From the NCBI GenBank assembly GCA_910586285.1, contig CAJUGR010000061.1:1-11635 (forward strand): a stretch of DNA of 11,635 nt. The letters are read 5' to 3'. The notes below the pieces were generated by a model. That model made no database searches and was not told the origin of the DNA. It worked only from the letters and a program-made list of their open reading frames with translations. The DNA comes from an uncultured Erysipelotrichaceae bacterium (GTDB lineage Bacteria > Bacillota_I > Bacilli_A > Erysipelotrichales > Erysipelotrichaceae). Position numbers and translations under genes: made by a program. Positions 1 through 7,052 of the stretch are shown in pieces (the stretch's first letter is position 1; each line of letters starts with the position of its first letter).

Positions 1-8
1 TGTCTTGA

Positions 9-1856
9 TTATCTGCTTTCCAGATAAATTGCCAATACTGCCAAATCAGCCGGATTCACACCGGAGATGCGACTGGCCTGTCCCATCGTATGAGGTCGAA
101 TCTGATTTAATTTTTGTTTGGCTTCTAAGGAAAGATGAGGCAACGCCTCATAATCCAAATCATCCGGCAGAATGCGCGCTTCCATTTTGCGTAAGTTTTG
201 TGCATCGCGCTTGGCCTTCGCAATATAGCCTTCATATTTGATTTCAATTTCCACACGTTTGCCGATTTCATCGGAAACCGCTAATTGTAAGTATGGCTTC
301 AGTCCCGCAAAAGTCACTTGAGGTCGCTTTAACAATTCCGCGGCATCAATACCTTCTTTTAACGGTTCAAAGCCTAATTGTGTCAAATAAGTGCTGACGT
401 TATCCTTCGATGTGAAGCGAATGTTTCGCATGGCTTCTTTTGTCTGCTCTTTTTGGTTTCGCATCGCCGCGAACGCCTGATAACGCTCTTCACTGATTAG
501 TCCGGCTTCATAGCCATAAGTACAAAGGCGCTCATCCGCATTGTCATGGCGTAATAACAGCCGATATTCAGCCCGCGATGTTAGTAACCGATAAGGCTCG
601 TTGGTGCCTTTGGTTACCAAATCATCAATCAGAACACCTAGATATGCCTCATCACGATGTAAAATCAGCGGTTCTTTACCTTCCAGCTTTTTCACAGCAT
701 TGATACCGGCCAACAACCCCTGTCCGGCGGCTTCTTCATAACCACTGGTGCCGTTGATCTGACCGGCCGTAAATAAGTTCTCGATGATTTTACTTTCCAA
801 ACTCGGTTTCATTTGAAGCGGGTTGATCGCATCATATTCAATCGCATAGGCATAACGGGAAATGACACAATGTTCCAATCCCGGCAAACTATGCAGCATT
901 GCTTCCTGAACATCATGCGGCATCGAAGTGGAGAAGCCTTGTACATAGGTAGTATCCAAGGATTCACTTTCCGGTTCTAAGAACAACTGGTGGCGTGGTT
1001 TATCCGCAAAACGAACAAGCTTATCTTCAATACTGGGACAATATCGCGGTCCGACTCCTTTCACCAAGCCGGAATACATCGCTGATTGTTCGAGGTTATC
1101 ACGAATGATTTTATGAGTTTTGGCAGTCGTATAGGTCAGATAACACGGAAGCTGTTTTTCAAAAGGACGTGTTTGTTTGGTCTCATAGGAAAAACAAACC
1201 GGTTCTTTGGTTCCGGGCTGGATTTCGGTTTTGGAAAAATCGATGGATTCGCTCAGAATGCGCGCCGGTGTTCCGGTTTTCAACCGGAAAGTCTTGATAC
1301 CCCAATCGCGCAGTGATTGTGACAGATCCGGCGTTGTCGGTTCCCCTTCCGGTCCACTTGGCGCTGCACTGTGTCCGACAAGAACGGAAGCGTCCATAAA
1401 AGTACCGGTTGTCATAATGACCACAAAGGCTGATTCGTTCGTTCCATCAGCTTGCACAACCCCTTTGACACGATGATTCTCTACCAATAGTTTTTCAATC
1501 ATCATTTCGCGTACTTCCAAATTTTCCTGATGAAGCAGTACGTTTCTCATATATTGTTTATAAGCGATTTTATCCGACTGTACTCTAAGACATTGAACTC
1601 CCGGACCTTTGGTCGTATTTAACATTTTGAATTGGAGTGCCGTTGCGTCTGCCGCTTTGCCCATTTCTCCGCCCAGCGCGTCAATTTCCCGTACTACGAT
1701 TCCCTTGGCCGGTCCGCCGATACTGGGATTGCAAGGCATACTGGCAATCATATCAATATGTAATGTATATAAAATGGTTTGTTTTTTATTACGCGCACAC
1801 GCTAAAGCCGCTTCCACTCCGGCATGTCCGCCGCCGATCACAATCACATCTGCCAT
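9..1856 (-). CDS. mnmG: tRNA U34 carboxymethylaminomethyl-modifying enzyme MnmG (GidA)
   Basis: FAD-dependent enzyme that, with the GTPase MnmE, installs the (carboxymethyl)aminomethyl group at C5 of wobble U34 in certain tRNAs, in the cytoplasm. Seen: the N-terminal FAD Rossmann motif GGGHAGVEAA (residues 8-17), the CNPSIGG block with Cys42, GPRYCPSIEDK with the second conserved Cys near residue 273, GQINGTSGYEEAAGQG (about 365-380), and the TSRAEYRLLLRHDNAD block (about 428-443). The helical C-terminal domain that contacts MnmE ends in an SGVNPADLAVLAIYL-like stretch. The protein is 615 residues, close to the family's usual 620-630, and ends in TAA inside the window, so it is complete. The start is the ATG at 1856, preceded by AGGTGA at 4 nt; an ATG 11 codons upstream lacks these features and would lie at the promoter. 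It has its own promoter. MnmE is encoded about 8.4 kb upstream on the same strand. Confidence 0.97.
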   Translation of the reverse strand: MADVIVIGGGHAGVEAALACARNKKQTILYTLHIDMIASMPCNPSIGGPAKGIVVREIDALGGEMGKAADATALQFKMLNTTKGPGVQCLRVQSDKIAYKQYMRNVLLHQENLEVREMMIEKLLVENHRVKGVVQADGTNESAFVVIMTTGTFMDASVLVGHSAAPSGPEGEPTTPDLSQSLRDWGIKTFRLKTGTPARILSESIDFSKTEIQPGTKEPVCFSYETKQTRPFEKQLPCYLTYTTAKTHKIIRDNLEQSAMYSGLVKGVGPRYCPSIEDKLVRFADKPRHQLFLEPESESLDTTYVQGFSTSMPHDVQEAMLHSLPGLEHCVISRYAYAIEYDAINPLQMKPSLESKIIENLFTAGQINGTSGYEEAAGQGLLAGINAVKKLEGKEPLILHRDEAYLGVLIDDLVTKGTNEPYRLLTSRAEYRLLLRHDNADERLCTYGYEAGLISEERYQAFAAMRNQKEQTKEAMRNIRFTSKDNVSTYLTQLGFEPLKEGIDAAELLKRPQVTFAGLKPYLQLAVSDEIGKRVEIEIKYEGYIAKAKRDAQNLRKMEARILPDDLDYEALPHLSLEAKQKLNQIRPHTMGQASRISGVNPADLAVLAIYLESR

Positions 1857-1880
1857 ATTCTCACCTGCTTTTTCCTTACT

Positions 1881-1886
1881 ATTATA
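1881..1886 (-). promoter_or_regulatory. Candidate mnmG promoter -10 box (TATAAT)
   Basis: A perfect TATAAT on the minus strand lies 25 nt upstream of the mnmG ATG, giving a predicted start near 1874 and a short leader holding only the ribosome binding site. The -35 is weak: TTGCCT at 19 nt is the best candidate (4 of 6 matches). Together with the terminator after prmC, this suggests mnmG is transcribed on its own. Confidence 0.55.
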
Positions 1887-1952
1887 CACGATTCCCCATA
1901 AAATGAGGCAAAAACATCATTTTCACGAATCAATATTATCGCTGTGTATTCC

Positions 1953-2024
1953 TTATGCTTCATCTTCACTGAAGTATTCCTTGCCCCATAGTCGTTGACA
2001 GGCTATATTTCTTTGTTGCTTCAT
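1953..2024 (-). CDS. Possible 23-residue peptide between prmC and mnmG
   Basis: A short ATG-to-TAA frame in the 188-bp gap between prmC and mnmG encodes 23 residues, beginning MKQQRNIACQ and ending YFSEDEA. The composition looks protein-like: a basic N-terminal half with one Cys and one Trp, and an acidic tail. No Shine-Dalgarno sits at normal distance. The nearest AGGAGG is about 16 nt upstream and is the 5' arm of the prmC terminator hairpin. The frame continues open upstream into the last codons of prmC, without a start codon that I can see. I recognise no family; it may be chance. Confidence 0.15.
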   Translation of the reverse strand: MKQQRNIACQRLWGKEYFSEDEA

Positions 2025-2025
2025 G

Positions 2026-2046
2026 TAAAAAGGAGGAATTCCTCCT
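2026..2046 (-). terminator. Rho-independent terminator of prfA-prmC
   Basis: The minus strand reads AGGAGGAATTCCTCCT, a perfect palindrome forming a 6-bp stem with an AATT loop, followed at once by five T's. The hairpin begins inside the TAG stop codon of prmC (TAGGAGG). The stem is short but GC-containing and the T-run is in the right place, so it is a plausible terminator. The 5' arm is also a perfect Shine-Dalgarno sequence paired with its own complement. Confidence 0.6.
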
Positions 2047-2899
2047 ATAAGTTGATATAAATGAATAACATACGATCTTTTCCGCTCATGTCTTTACGAA
2101 TTTCATAACGATCATTGGGGAAGTATTCTTTCAGTAATTCTTCCATGGCCTCTTTCTGATTCCAACCCATTTCAAATGCCAATAAGGCTCGTTCTTTTAA
2201 TACCTTACGGCATTGGGAAAAGATTTCACGATAATATTTTAAGCCGTTTGCTCCGCCAAACAGCGCCAAGTGCGGTTCAAAGTCAACAACGCTTTTCTCC
2301 ATCGTTTCCGCTTGAGGAATATACGGGGGATTAGAGATCAAAATATCGACTTTCAGATTCCGATCGCATAACGGTTCCAACATATCCCCGATTAACATCG
2401 CGACCACAGCCTCGTTGGATAAAGCATTCTCACGTGCAACCGCAATGGCTTCGCTACTGATGTCCGTTGCCACCATATTGAGAGCGGGTGCCTCTTTTTT
2501 TAACGCCACCGCAATCGCACCACTGCCGGTTCCGATATCCACAGCAGTCACATCATATTGTGCAGAAAAGTATTCATCGTATTCCGCCAAGATGTTGGCC
2601 ACCAATTCCTCGGTTTCCGGACGCGGTATCAATACCGCTTCATTCACATGAAAACGATAGCCGTAAAACCATTCATATCCCAATACATATCCCAACGGTT
2701 CTCCGTCGATCATTCGTTCGATACCGGCCTGATATTGTTCTCTTAATTCGTCATCAATGGCTTCATCCATTTCCATGTACAGATTATGATTACTTTGATT
2801 GGTCAACTCTAACAAATAGAGCTGTGCCGCCTGTTCTCCGTATCCGGCCTCGTCCATGCGCCGCTGCGCATCCTTGAGTACACTGCGATAACTCGCCAT
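2045..2899 (-). CDS. prmC: Release-factor glutamine N5-methyltransferase PrmC (HemK)
   Basis: SAM-dependent methyltransferase that modifies the glutamine of the GGQ motif in release factors RF1 and RF2, increasing their termination activity. Seen: a helical N-terminal domain (about 1-80), the family linker ending in IPRPETEELV (91-100), the SAM-binding DIGTGSGAIA (121-130) with acidic residue D146 in VATDIS, and the catalytic NPPYIP (190-195), which holds the target glutamine side chain. At 284 residues it matches the family. Its ATG overlaps the TAA stop of prfA by one base (TAATG), so translation is probably coupled to that of its substrate RF1. A terminator begins in its stop codon, making it the last gene of the pair. 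All motifs are intact and I see no reason to doubt function. Confidence 0.97.
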   Translation of the reverse strand: MASYRSVLKDAQRRMDEAGYGEQAAQLYLLELTNQSNHNLYMEMDEAIDDELREQYQAGIERMIDGEPLGYVLGYEWFYGYRFHVNEAVLIPRPETEELVANILAEYDEYFSAQYDVTAVDIGTGSGAIAVALKKEAPALNMVATDISSEAIAVARENALSNEAVVAMLIGDMLEPLCDRNLKVDILISNPPYIPQAETMEKSVVDFEPHLALFGGANGLKYYREIFSQCRKVLKERALLAFEMGWNQKEAMEELLKEYFPNDRYEIRKDMSGKDRMLFIYINL

Positions 2900-3975
2900 T
2901 ATTCTTTCGCTCCGGCCAATTTTGCCTGTTGATCCGCACTGAGCAGCGCCGTAAACAAATCATCCAGCCGCCCCTCCATAATGCGATCCAGCTGATTAAC
3001 CGTATAACCGATACGATGATCGGTAACACGGTTTTGCGGATAGTTATAAGTACGAATTTTTTCCGAGCGATCGCCGCTGCCGATTTTAGAGCGGCGTTCT
3101 GCCCCTGCCTGTGCTTCCAATTCTCGCTGATGCTCCTCATAGACACGAGAACGAATTGTCATCAGCGCTGTTAAGCGGTTCTCATGTTGAGAACGGCCAT
3201 CCTGACACTTTACTACGATACCTGTGGGTTTATGCACAATTCTGACCGCAGAATCAGTTTTATTGATGTGCTGACCTCCGGCTCCGGAAGAGCGCATCGT
3301 TTCAATTTCCAGATCGTTCATATCAATATCAAAGTCTTCTGGTTCGATTTCGGGTGAAACCAAAACGGTAGCAGTGGAAGTGTGAATGCGTCCCTGACTT
3401 TCGGTCTTAGGTACTCGCTGTACTCGATGACTGCCGCTTTCAAACTTAAACGTTCCATATGCGCCGTCACCCTTAACCATAAAACTCACCAGTGAAAATC
3501 CGCCTGCTTCACAAGCATCCATTTCTATCGTTTCAATTTTCCATCCCTTTGACTCCGCGTATTTCACATACATCCGATACAGATCTCCGGCAAAAATATT
3601 GCCTTCATCGCCGCCGGCTGCTCCGCGAATTTCCATAATCGCATGGTGGGAATCATTGGGATCCTTCGGAATTAACAGAATTTCCAGGCGCTGTAACAAC
3701 TCTGCGATTCGTTCATTTCCGCTGTTAATTTCCAACTGCGCCATCTCTTTGATTTCCTTATCATCTTCTTTTAATAATGCTTTGGCATCCTCTACATCAT
3801 TCACCGCTTTTTTATATTCGGTGTATGTTTCCACAACTTGGGTCAAATCTGCTTGTTCCTTACCAAGTTGTGCTAATCGCTTACTATCGGAAACGACTTC
3901 GGATGTCATCATCAATTCGGTAATTTCATGATATCGGTTTACCATTCCTTCTAAGCGTTCAATCATGACACTCAT
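2899..3975 (-). CDS. prfA: Peptide chain release factor 1 (RF1)
   Basis: Recognises UAA and UAG in the ribosomal A site and triggers peptide release. Seen: an N-terminal coiled-coil/helical domain 1 (about 1-105), the GAAGGDE block (118-124), the codon-reading loop with a PxT tripeptide (P189-K190-T191) that identifies RF1 rather than RF2, and the catalytic SGAGGQHIN with GGQ at 233-235, the PrmC target. A basic C-terminal region follows (RRSKIGSGDRSEKIRTYN, then NRVTDHRIGYT). The protein has 358 residues, normal for RF1. The start chosen is the ATG at 3975, with GAGG 8 nt upstream; an in-frame ATG three codons later is possible. It is first of a two-gene unit with prmC and is preceded by an 80-nt leader carrying a hairpin. 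Confidence 0.97.
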   Translation of the reverse strand: MSVMIERLEGMVNRYHEITELMMTSEVVSDSKRLAQLGKEQADLTQVVETYTEYKKAVNDVEDAKALLKEDDKEIKEMAQLEINSGNERIAELLQRLEILLIPKDPNDSHHAIMEIRGAAGGDEGNIFAGDLYRMYVKYAESKGWKIETIEMDACEAGGFSLVSFMVKGDGAYGTFKFESGSHRVQRVPKTESQGRIHTSTATVLVSPEIEPEDFDIDMNDLEIETMRSSGAGGQHINKTDSAVRIVHKPTGIVVKCQDGRSQHENRLTALMTIRSRVYEEHQRELEAQAGAERRSKIGSGDRSEKIRTYNYPQNRVTDHRIGYTVNQLDRIMEGRLDDLFTALLSADQQAKLAGAKE

Positions 3976-4001
3976 GGTTCCTGCCTCGCTTTCTAAACAG
4001 T

Positions 4002-4024
4002 GAAAGTCAAATGTACTGACTTTC
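4002..4024 (-). other. Hairpin in the prfA leader
   Basis: GAAAGTCA and TGACTTTC form a perfect 8-bp stem around a 7-nt loop, 27 nt upstream of the prfA start codon. No T-run follows on the minus strand, so it is not a typical terminator in the direction of prfA. On the plus strand a short pyrimidine-rich tract follows, but no plus-strand gene is present. It may stabilise the mRNA or bind a regulator; this is inference. Confidence 0.5.
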
Positions 4025-4064
4025 CCTTTTCTAACATTGATTTTTTTAGATTTTTTCCTTATAT

Positions 4065-4073
4065 ACTATATCA
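4065..4073 (-). promoter_or_regulatory. Candidate extended -10 promoter for prfA-prmC
   Basis: The minus strand reads TGATATAGT: an extended TGn motif followed by TATAGT (5 of 6 matches). A weak TTGTGG lies 17 nt upstream as a possible -35. The predicted start near 4058 gives a leader of about 83 nt that contains the hairpin at 4002-4024. Confidence 0.5.
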
Positions 4074-4302
4074 AAAAGAAGGCAATCCCACAAGGAAAAG
4101 ATGAGGATGTATCAGCTTGACAAAGGTTTTGTGGTTACGAATCGCATAACTTTAATTTAATGATAGTTTTTGCGGTTATAGTGAACATAAAATTCCCTAA
4201 TCCTATGAATTCCATGTATTATAAAAAACACTATCTATCCTTTCCTATACTCTTATAGGCCTTTCTTTTCCCATTTCGATTTATCTTTAACGATTTCAAT
4301 CC

Positions 4303-5141
4303 TTACCAGTCAAAGTCTTTTAAACACATTGACACATCTTCTTCCAGCGTCCCAAGTTCAATGCCAAATGCTGTGATTTTACTGCTGTCAAGGCGATAAT
4401 CCCGAAAACGATCCGCATAACGCTCCTGATCAGGTAAAATGTATGTATGGATGGCTTTCTCATCATAACCAAAACGCTTTGCTATATATTGAGCAACTTC
4501 ATAAGTATTACGATCATTATAAGAAGAAAAATGATAAATATCGCTTGGCAAAGCCAGCAGTTTTGAAAACTGAAATGCTAAACGCTAGCATAGGTAATGC
4601 CGCGTTTTTCATTGACTGTGAAATAAGTCGGATTCTGACTGCAGATCGCAGACAGCGTTTGTTTGATGAGATTGACACTGGGATGAACATCGGGAAGAGC
4701 CAGACCGATCTGCGAGGAACGCCGTAAAATTACATAGTTTTCTACATGCTTTGTATGAAGACCGTAATTGGTCACTGTTAACGGCACATCTTCCTCCGCA
4801 AACGGTCCCGTTTCACTCTTGCCGTTATAAACCTGTTCCGTTGAAATAAAGATAAACTTTTTCTGTTTATCACGACAGACTTTCGCAATTTCAACAGCCG
4901 ATTGGGCATTGACGCGGTGTATCCGTTCCGGTTCATTTTGACATGCGGCCGTCGCAGCGATTGCCGCGGTATGAACGACAACATCCATATCCAATGCATC
5001 AAAATACGCATAGACCAAATCAGGATGAGATAAATCCGAATCCTTTGTCGATACACGGATAAACTTATAATCGTTTCCGTTATACAGCTGAATCAGAGAG
5101 GTCAGATAACCATTGGCTCCGGTAATTGCTATTTTCTTCAT
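4303..5141 (-). pseudogene. RmlD-like NAD(P)-dependent sugar-nucleotide reductase, frameshifted
   Basis: Two adjoining frames together make one short-chain reductase of the RmlD / dTDP-4-dehydrorhamnose reductase-like family. The first frame (5141 to about 4583) starts MKKIAITGANGYL, a Rossmann dinucleotide-binding start. It has HTAAIAA (57-63), STEQVYNG (100-107), a Tyr-Lys active-site region near 126-131, and reaches RGITYAS. It then hits TAG at 4580. The second frame (down to 4303) continues as LAFQFSKLLALPSDIYHFSSYND, the expected family C-terminus, but has no start codon with a ribosome binding site. One extra base near 4582-4583 (GTT TAG becoming GNT TTA) would join them into about 280 residues, the usual family length. 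The Rossmann third Gly is replaced by Thr and the YxxxK spacing is one residue too long, so decay or divergence may go beyond the frameshift. It lies 95 bp downstream of the transketolase pair. A sequencing error is the alternative. Confidence 0.85.
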
Positions 5142-5163
5142 ATAAGAATTCTTCCTCATGATG

Positions 5164-5218
5164 GTTTGCTTAACTGATATTCTTATGATCAAACGCTTAA
5201 CTTTGTTAATAAGCAAAC
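5164..5218 (-). repeat. Inverted repeat in the gap after the transketolase pair
   Basis: GTTTGCTTA and TAAGCAAAC form a 9-bp inverted repeat separated by 37 nt, just upstream of the reductase pseudogene. A smaller TTAAC-AAA-GTTAA hairpin is nested inside. No T-run follows, so I do not call it a terminator. It could be an mRNA processing or regulatory structure. Confidence 0.4.
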
Positions 5219-5236
5219 AGAATTATTGATAAGCGA

Positions 5237-6202
5237 TCAACCAAGTTCTGACATGACTTTGTCGATCATATCCTGTGCCGTTAAATGATATTCTTTTTGT
5301 AGGAATGCGGCGGAACCTACCTGTCCGAAGCGCTCTTCCACACCTATCTTATGGAATCTAATGTTCATTGAATTTGCCGCAATGACTTCTTCTATTGCAC
5401 TGCCAAGCCCGCCGATAACAGAATGATTTTCAAATGAAATCATCAATTTTTTTCCTTTCACTTCCGCAAGCAACAGTTCTTTATCTAACGGCTTAATGGT
5501 AAACATATCAATGAGAGCGACACTGTATCCTTTTTCTTCCAGCACTTCCGCCGCATCCAAAGCTTCACTGATCAGTTCTCCGGCGCAAACGATCAAAACA
5601 TCGCTTCCCTTTTTCAGCAAATTTCCTTTGCCTAAGGTAAAGGCAGAATCCTCGCTATATACTTTACGCACTGCCTTGCGATTGGATCGTACATAATGGA
5701 TTCCCTTAAGTTTCATCAATTCCCTTACAACCCAGGCAAATTGAACCGCATCACACGGATCGACAACAATAGAACCGGGAATGGTGCGCATCAACGCGAC
5801 ATCTTCCCACGCGGTATGAGTTCCACCGTTGTGTGCTACCGCAAAACCGGGATCAGAGCCATAAATGTTAATGGTGTTTTGTGCATAGGCTCCGGATACA
5901 TATAATTGATCGAAGTTACGTCGGGATACAAAAGGCGCAAAAGAATGAATCCATGGTTTAAAACCGAGCAAAGACAAGCCTGCGGCAACCCCGGTCATGT
6001 TAGCTTCCGCAATGCCGCATTGGATAAAGCGCTCGGGATGGGACTTGCCAATTTTGGCAAACCCGCTTGCGGCTCCCAGATCACCCTCTAATACAACGAT
6101 GCGATCATCCTGTGTCATCAATTCCTGCAAGGTTTCCACGATGGCCATGCGCTGATCTTTTCCCTTTTCATTTCTGTTTTCTGCCAATCTAAACACACAC
6201 AT
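5237..6202 (-). CDS. Transketolase C-terminal subunit (split type)
   Basis: Second half of a transketolase split into two polypeptides. It carries the pyrimidine-binding domain and the C-terminal domain, and pairs with the N-terminal subunit to transfer two-carbon ketol units in the pentose phosphate pathway. Seen: GDLGAASG (40-47), GIAEANMTGVAAG with the catalytic Glu at 66, the HNGGTHTAWEDVALMR stretch (about 124-139), a YVRSNRK block, then the C-terminal domain from about 195 with TIKPLD and ENHSVIGGLGSA. Length is about 321 residues, typical for this subunit. It overlaps the stop of the N-terminal subunit by 14 bp. The start is uncertain: the ATG at 6202 is only 2 nt after AGAGG, whereas the GTG at 6196 is 8 nt after it, a better distance. 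The two differ by two residues. Confidence 0.93.
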   Translation of the reverse strand: MCVFRLAENRNEKGKDQRMAIVETLQELMTQDDRIVVLEGDLGAASGFAKIGKSHPERFIQCGIAEANMTGVAAGLSLLGFKPWIHSFAPFVSRRNFDQLYVSGAYAQNTINIYGSDPGFAVAHNGGTHTAWEDVALMRTIPGSIVVDPCDAVQFAWVVRELMKLKGIHYVRSNRKAVRKVYSEDSAFTLGKGNLLKKGSDVLIVCAGELISEALDAAEVLEEKGYSVALIDMFTIKPLDKELLLAEVKGKKLMISFENHSVIGGLGSAIEEVIAANSMNIRFHKIGVEERFGQVGSAAFLQKEYHLTAQDMIDKVMSELG

Positions 6203-7049
6203 CACCTCTTTCCACAAATTCTTCCAGATCCGCAATGGCTTGATCGGTTGCGGAAAGAATCGCCTCATTATCAAATTTCACCGAATGATTATCTGCCAAT
6301 GCTTCAAAATAAGGTACACCCTGTCCCTTGATGGAATCCAAAACAATGCACACCGCTTGATCTTGAATACACTTTGCTTGATCGATCGCTCGGCTGATGG
6401 CTTCCTCATCATTTCCTTTTACCTGTTGGACATGGAATCCAAATGCTTCCATTTTTTTGGCAATACAGAACGGATTCATGACGTCACGTGTGAAACCGTC
6501 CAACTGTTTCTTATTTACATCAATGATTACGATACAATGATGTAAGCGATAATGAGCGATATACTGAAACGCCTCCCAGCATTGTCCTTCATTCAGTTCT
6601 CCATCGCCGCAAATTAAATAAACGTAGCGCTGAGAACGATCCATATGAAAACCGCTCGCAATACCTGCCGCAACGCTGGTTCCCTGTCCAAGCGAGCCGC
6701 TGGTCATATCCACTCCCGGTGTTTTTAAACGATCGGGATGGGAAGGAAGACGAGTACCGCCGGCATTCAGTGTATACAACTCCTCTTTATCAAAGAAACC
6801 GACATTTGCCAAGGCACTGTACCATGCCGGTCCGCAATGTCCCTTACTGAGAACCACCATGTCCCGCTCTTCCCAATCCGGATTTGCGGCATCATAGCGC
6901 AAATGTTTCCCATATAAGACGCTCATCAACTCCACAATGGACAAAGACCCGCCCAGATGTCCATAGCCGATATGCTTCAGCATCTTCAAAATATCCAGAC
7001 GAATTTTTGCCGAAAGTATTTTTAATTTCGTTCGCTCCTTGTTCTCCAT
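6189..7049 (-). CDS. Transketolase N-terminal (thiamine diphosphate-binding) subunit
   Basis: First half of the split transketolase, holding the thiamine diphosphate/metal-binding domain. Seen: the GHLGGSLS motif (30-37), LSKGH (67-71), PSHPD (102-106), PGVDMTSGSLGQG (111-123), and the cofactor motif GDGELNEGQ (148-156) closing with Asn179 in VNKKQLDG. SIKGQGVPYFE lies near the C-terminus. It has 286 residues, normal for split N-subunits. The start is the ATG at 7049, 8 nt after GGGAG; a TTG directly before it is possible. The gene begins 3 bp after the manA stop codon and overlaps the C-terminal subunit, so manA and both halves are almost certainly co-translated from one mRNA. Paired N and C subunits are also used by a few other transketolase-like enzymes, so the exact sugar substrate is not settled. 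Confidence 0.94.
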   Translation of the reverse strand: MENKERTKLKILSAKIRLDILKMLKHIGYGHLGGSLSIVELMSVLYGKHLRYDAANPDWEERDMVVLSKGHCGPAWYSALANVGFFDKEELYTLNAGGTRLPSHPDRLKTPGVDMTSGSLGQGTSVAAGIASGFHMDRSQRYVYLICGDGELNEGQCWEAFQYIAHYRLHHCIVIIDVNKKQLDGFTRDVMNPFCIAKKMEAFGFHVQQVKGNDEEAISRAIDQAKCIQDQAVCIVLDSIKGQGVPYFEALADNHSVKFDNEAILSATDQAIADLEEFVERGDVCV

Positions 7050-7052
7050 CAA

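Larger units (their letters stand above)
3976..4302. other. Noncoding gap between the broken reductase and prfA
   Basis: About 330 bp, AT-rich, with no convincing gene. It holds the prfA promoter and leader hairpin, a second minus-strand TATAAT at 4218-4223 behind a T-run, and a 6-bp hairpin at 4244-4259 (CCTATA, loop, TATAGG) without an adjoining T-run on the minus strand. A 19-codon plus-strand frame begins at the ATG near 4101 after an AAGGAAAAG purine run. It resembles no family I can name. The rest may be decayed DNA belonging to the frameshifted neighbour. Confidence 0.5.

Noticed and set aside
1609..1998. 129-codon plus-strand frame opposite mnmG
   Set aside because: Antisense to a fully conserved gene, rich in residues expected from reverse reading, and without a good ribosome binding site.
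2790..3146. 118-codon minus-strand frame across the prfA/prmC junction
   Set aside because: Overlaps two intact conserved genes in another frame; Arg-rich shadow sequence.
4570..4590. Programmed frameshift in the reductase gene
   Set aside because: No slippery heptamer or downstream stimulatory structure is visible, and a single-base loss explains the break more simply.
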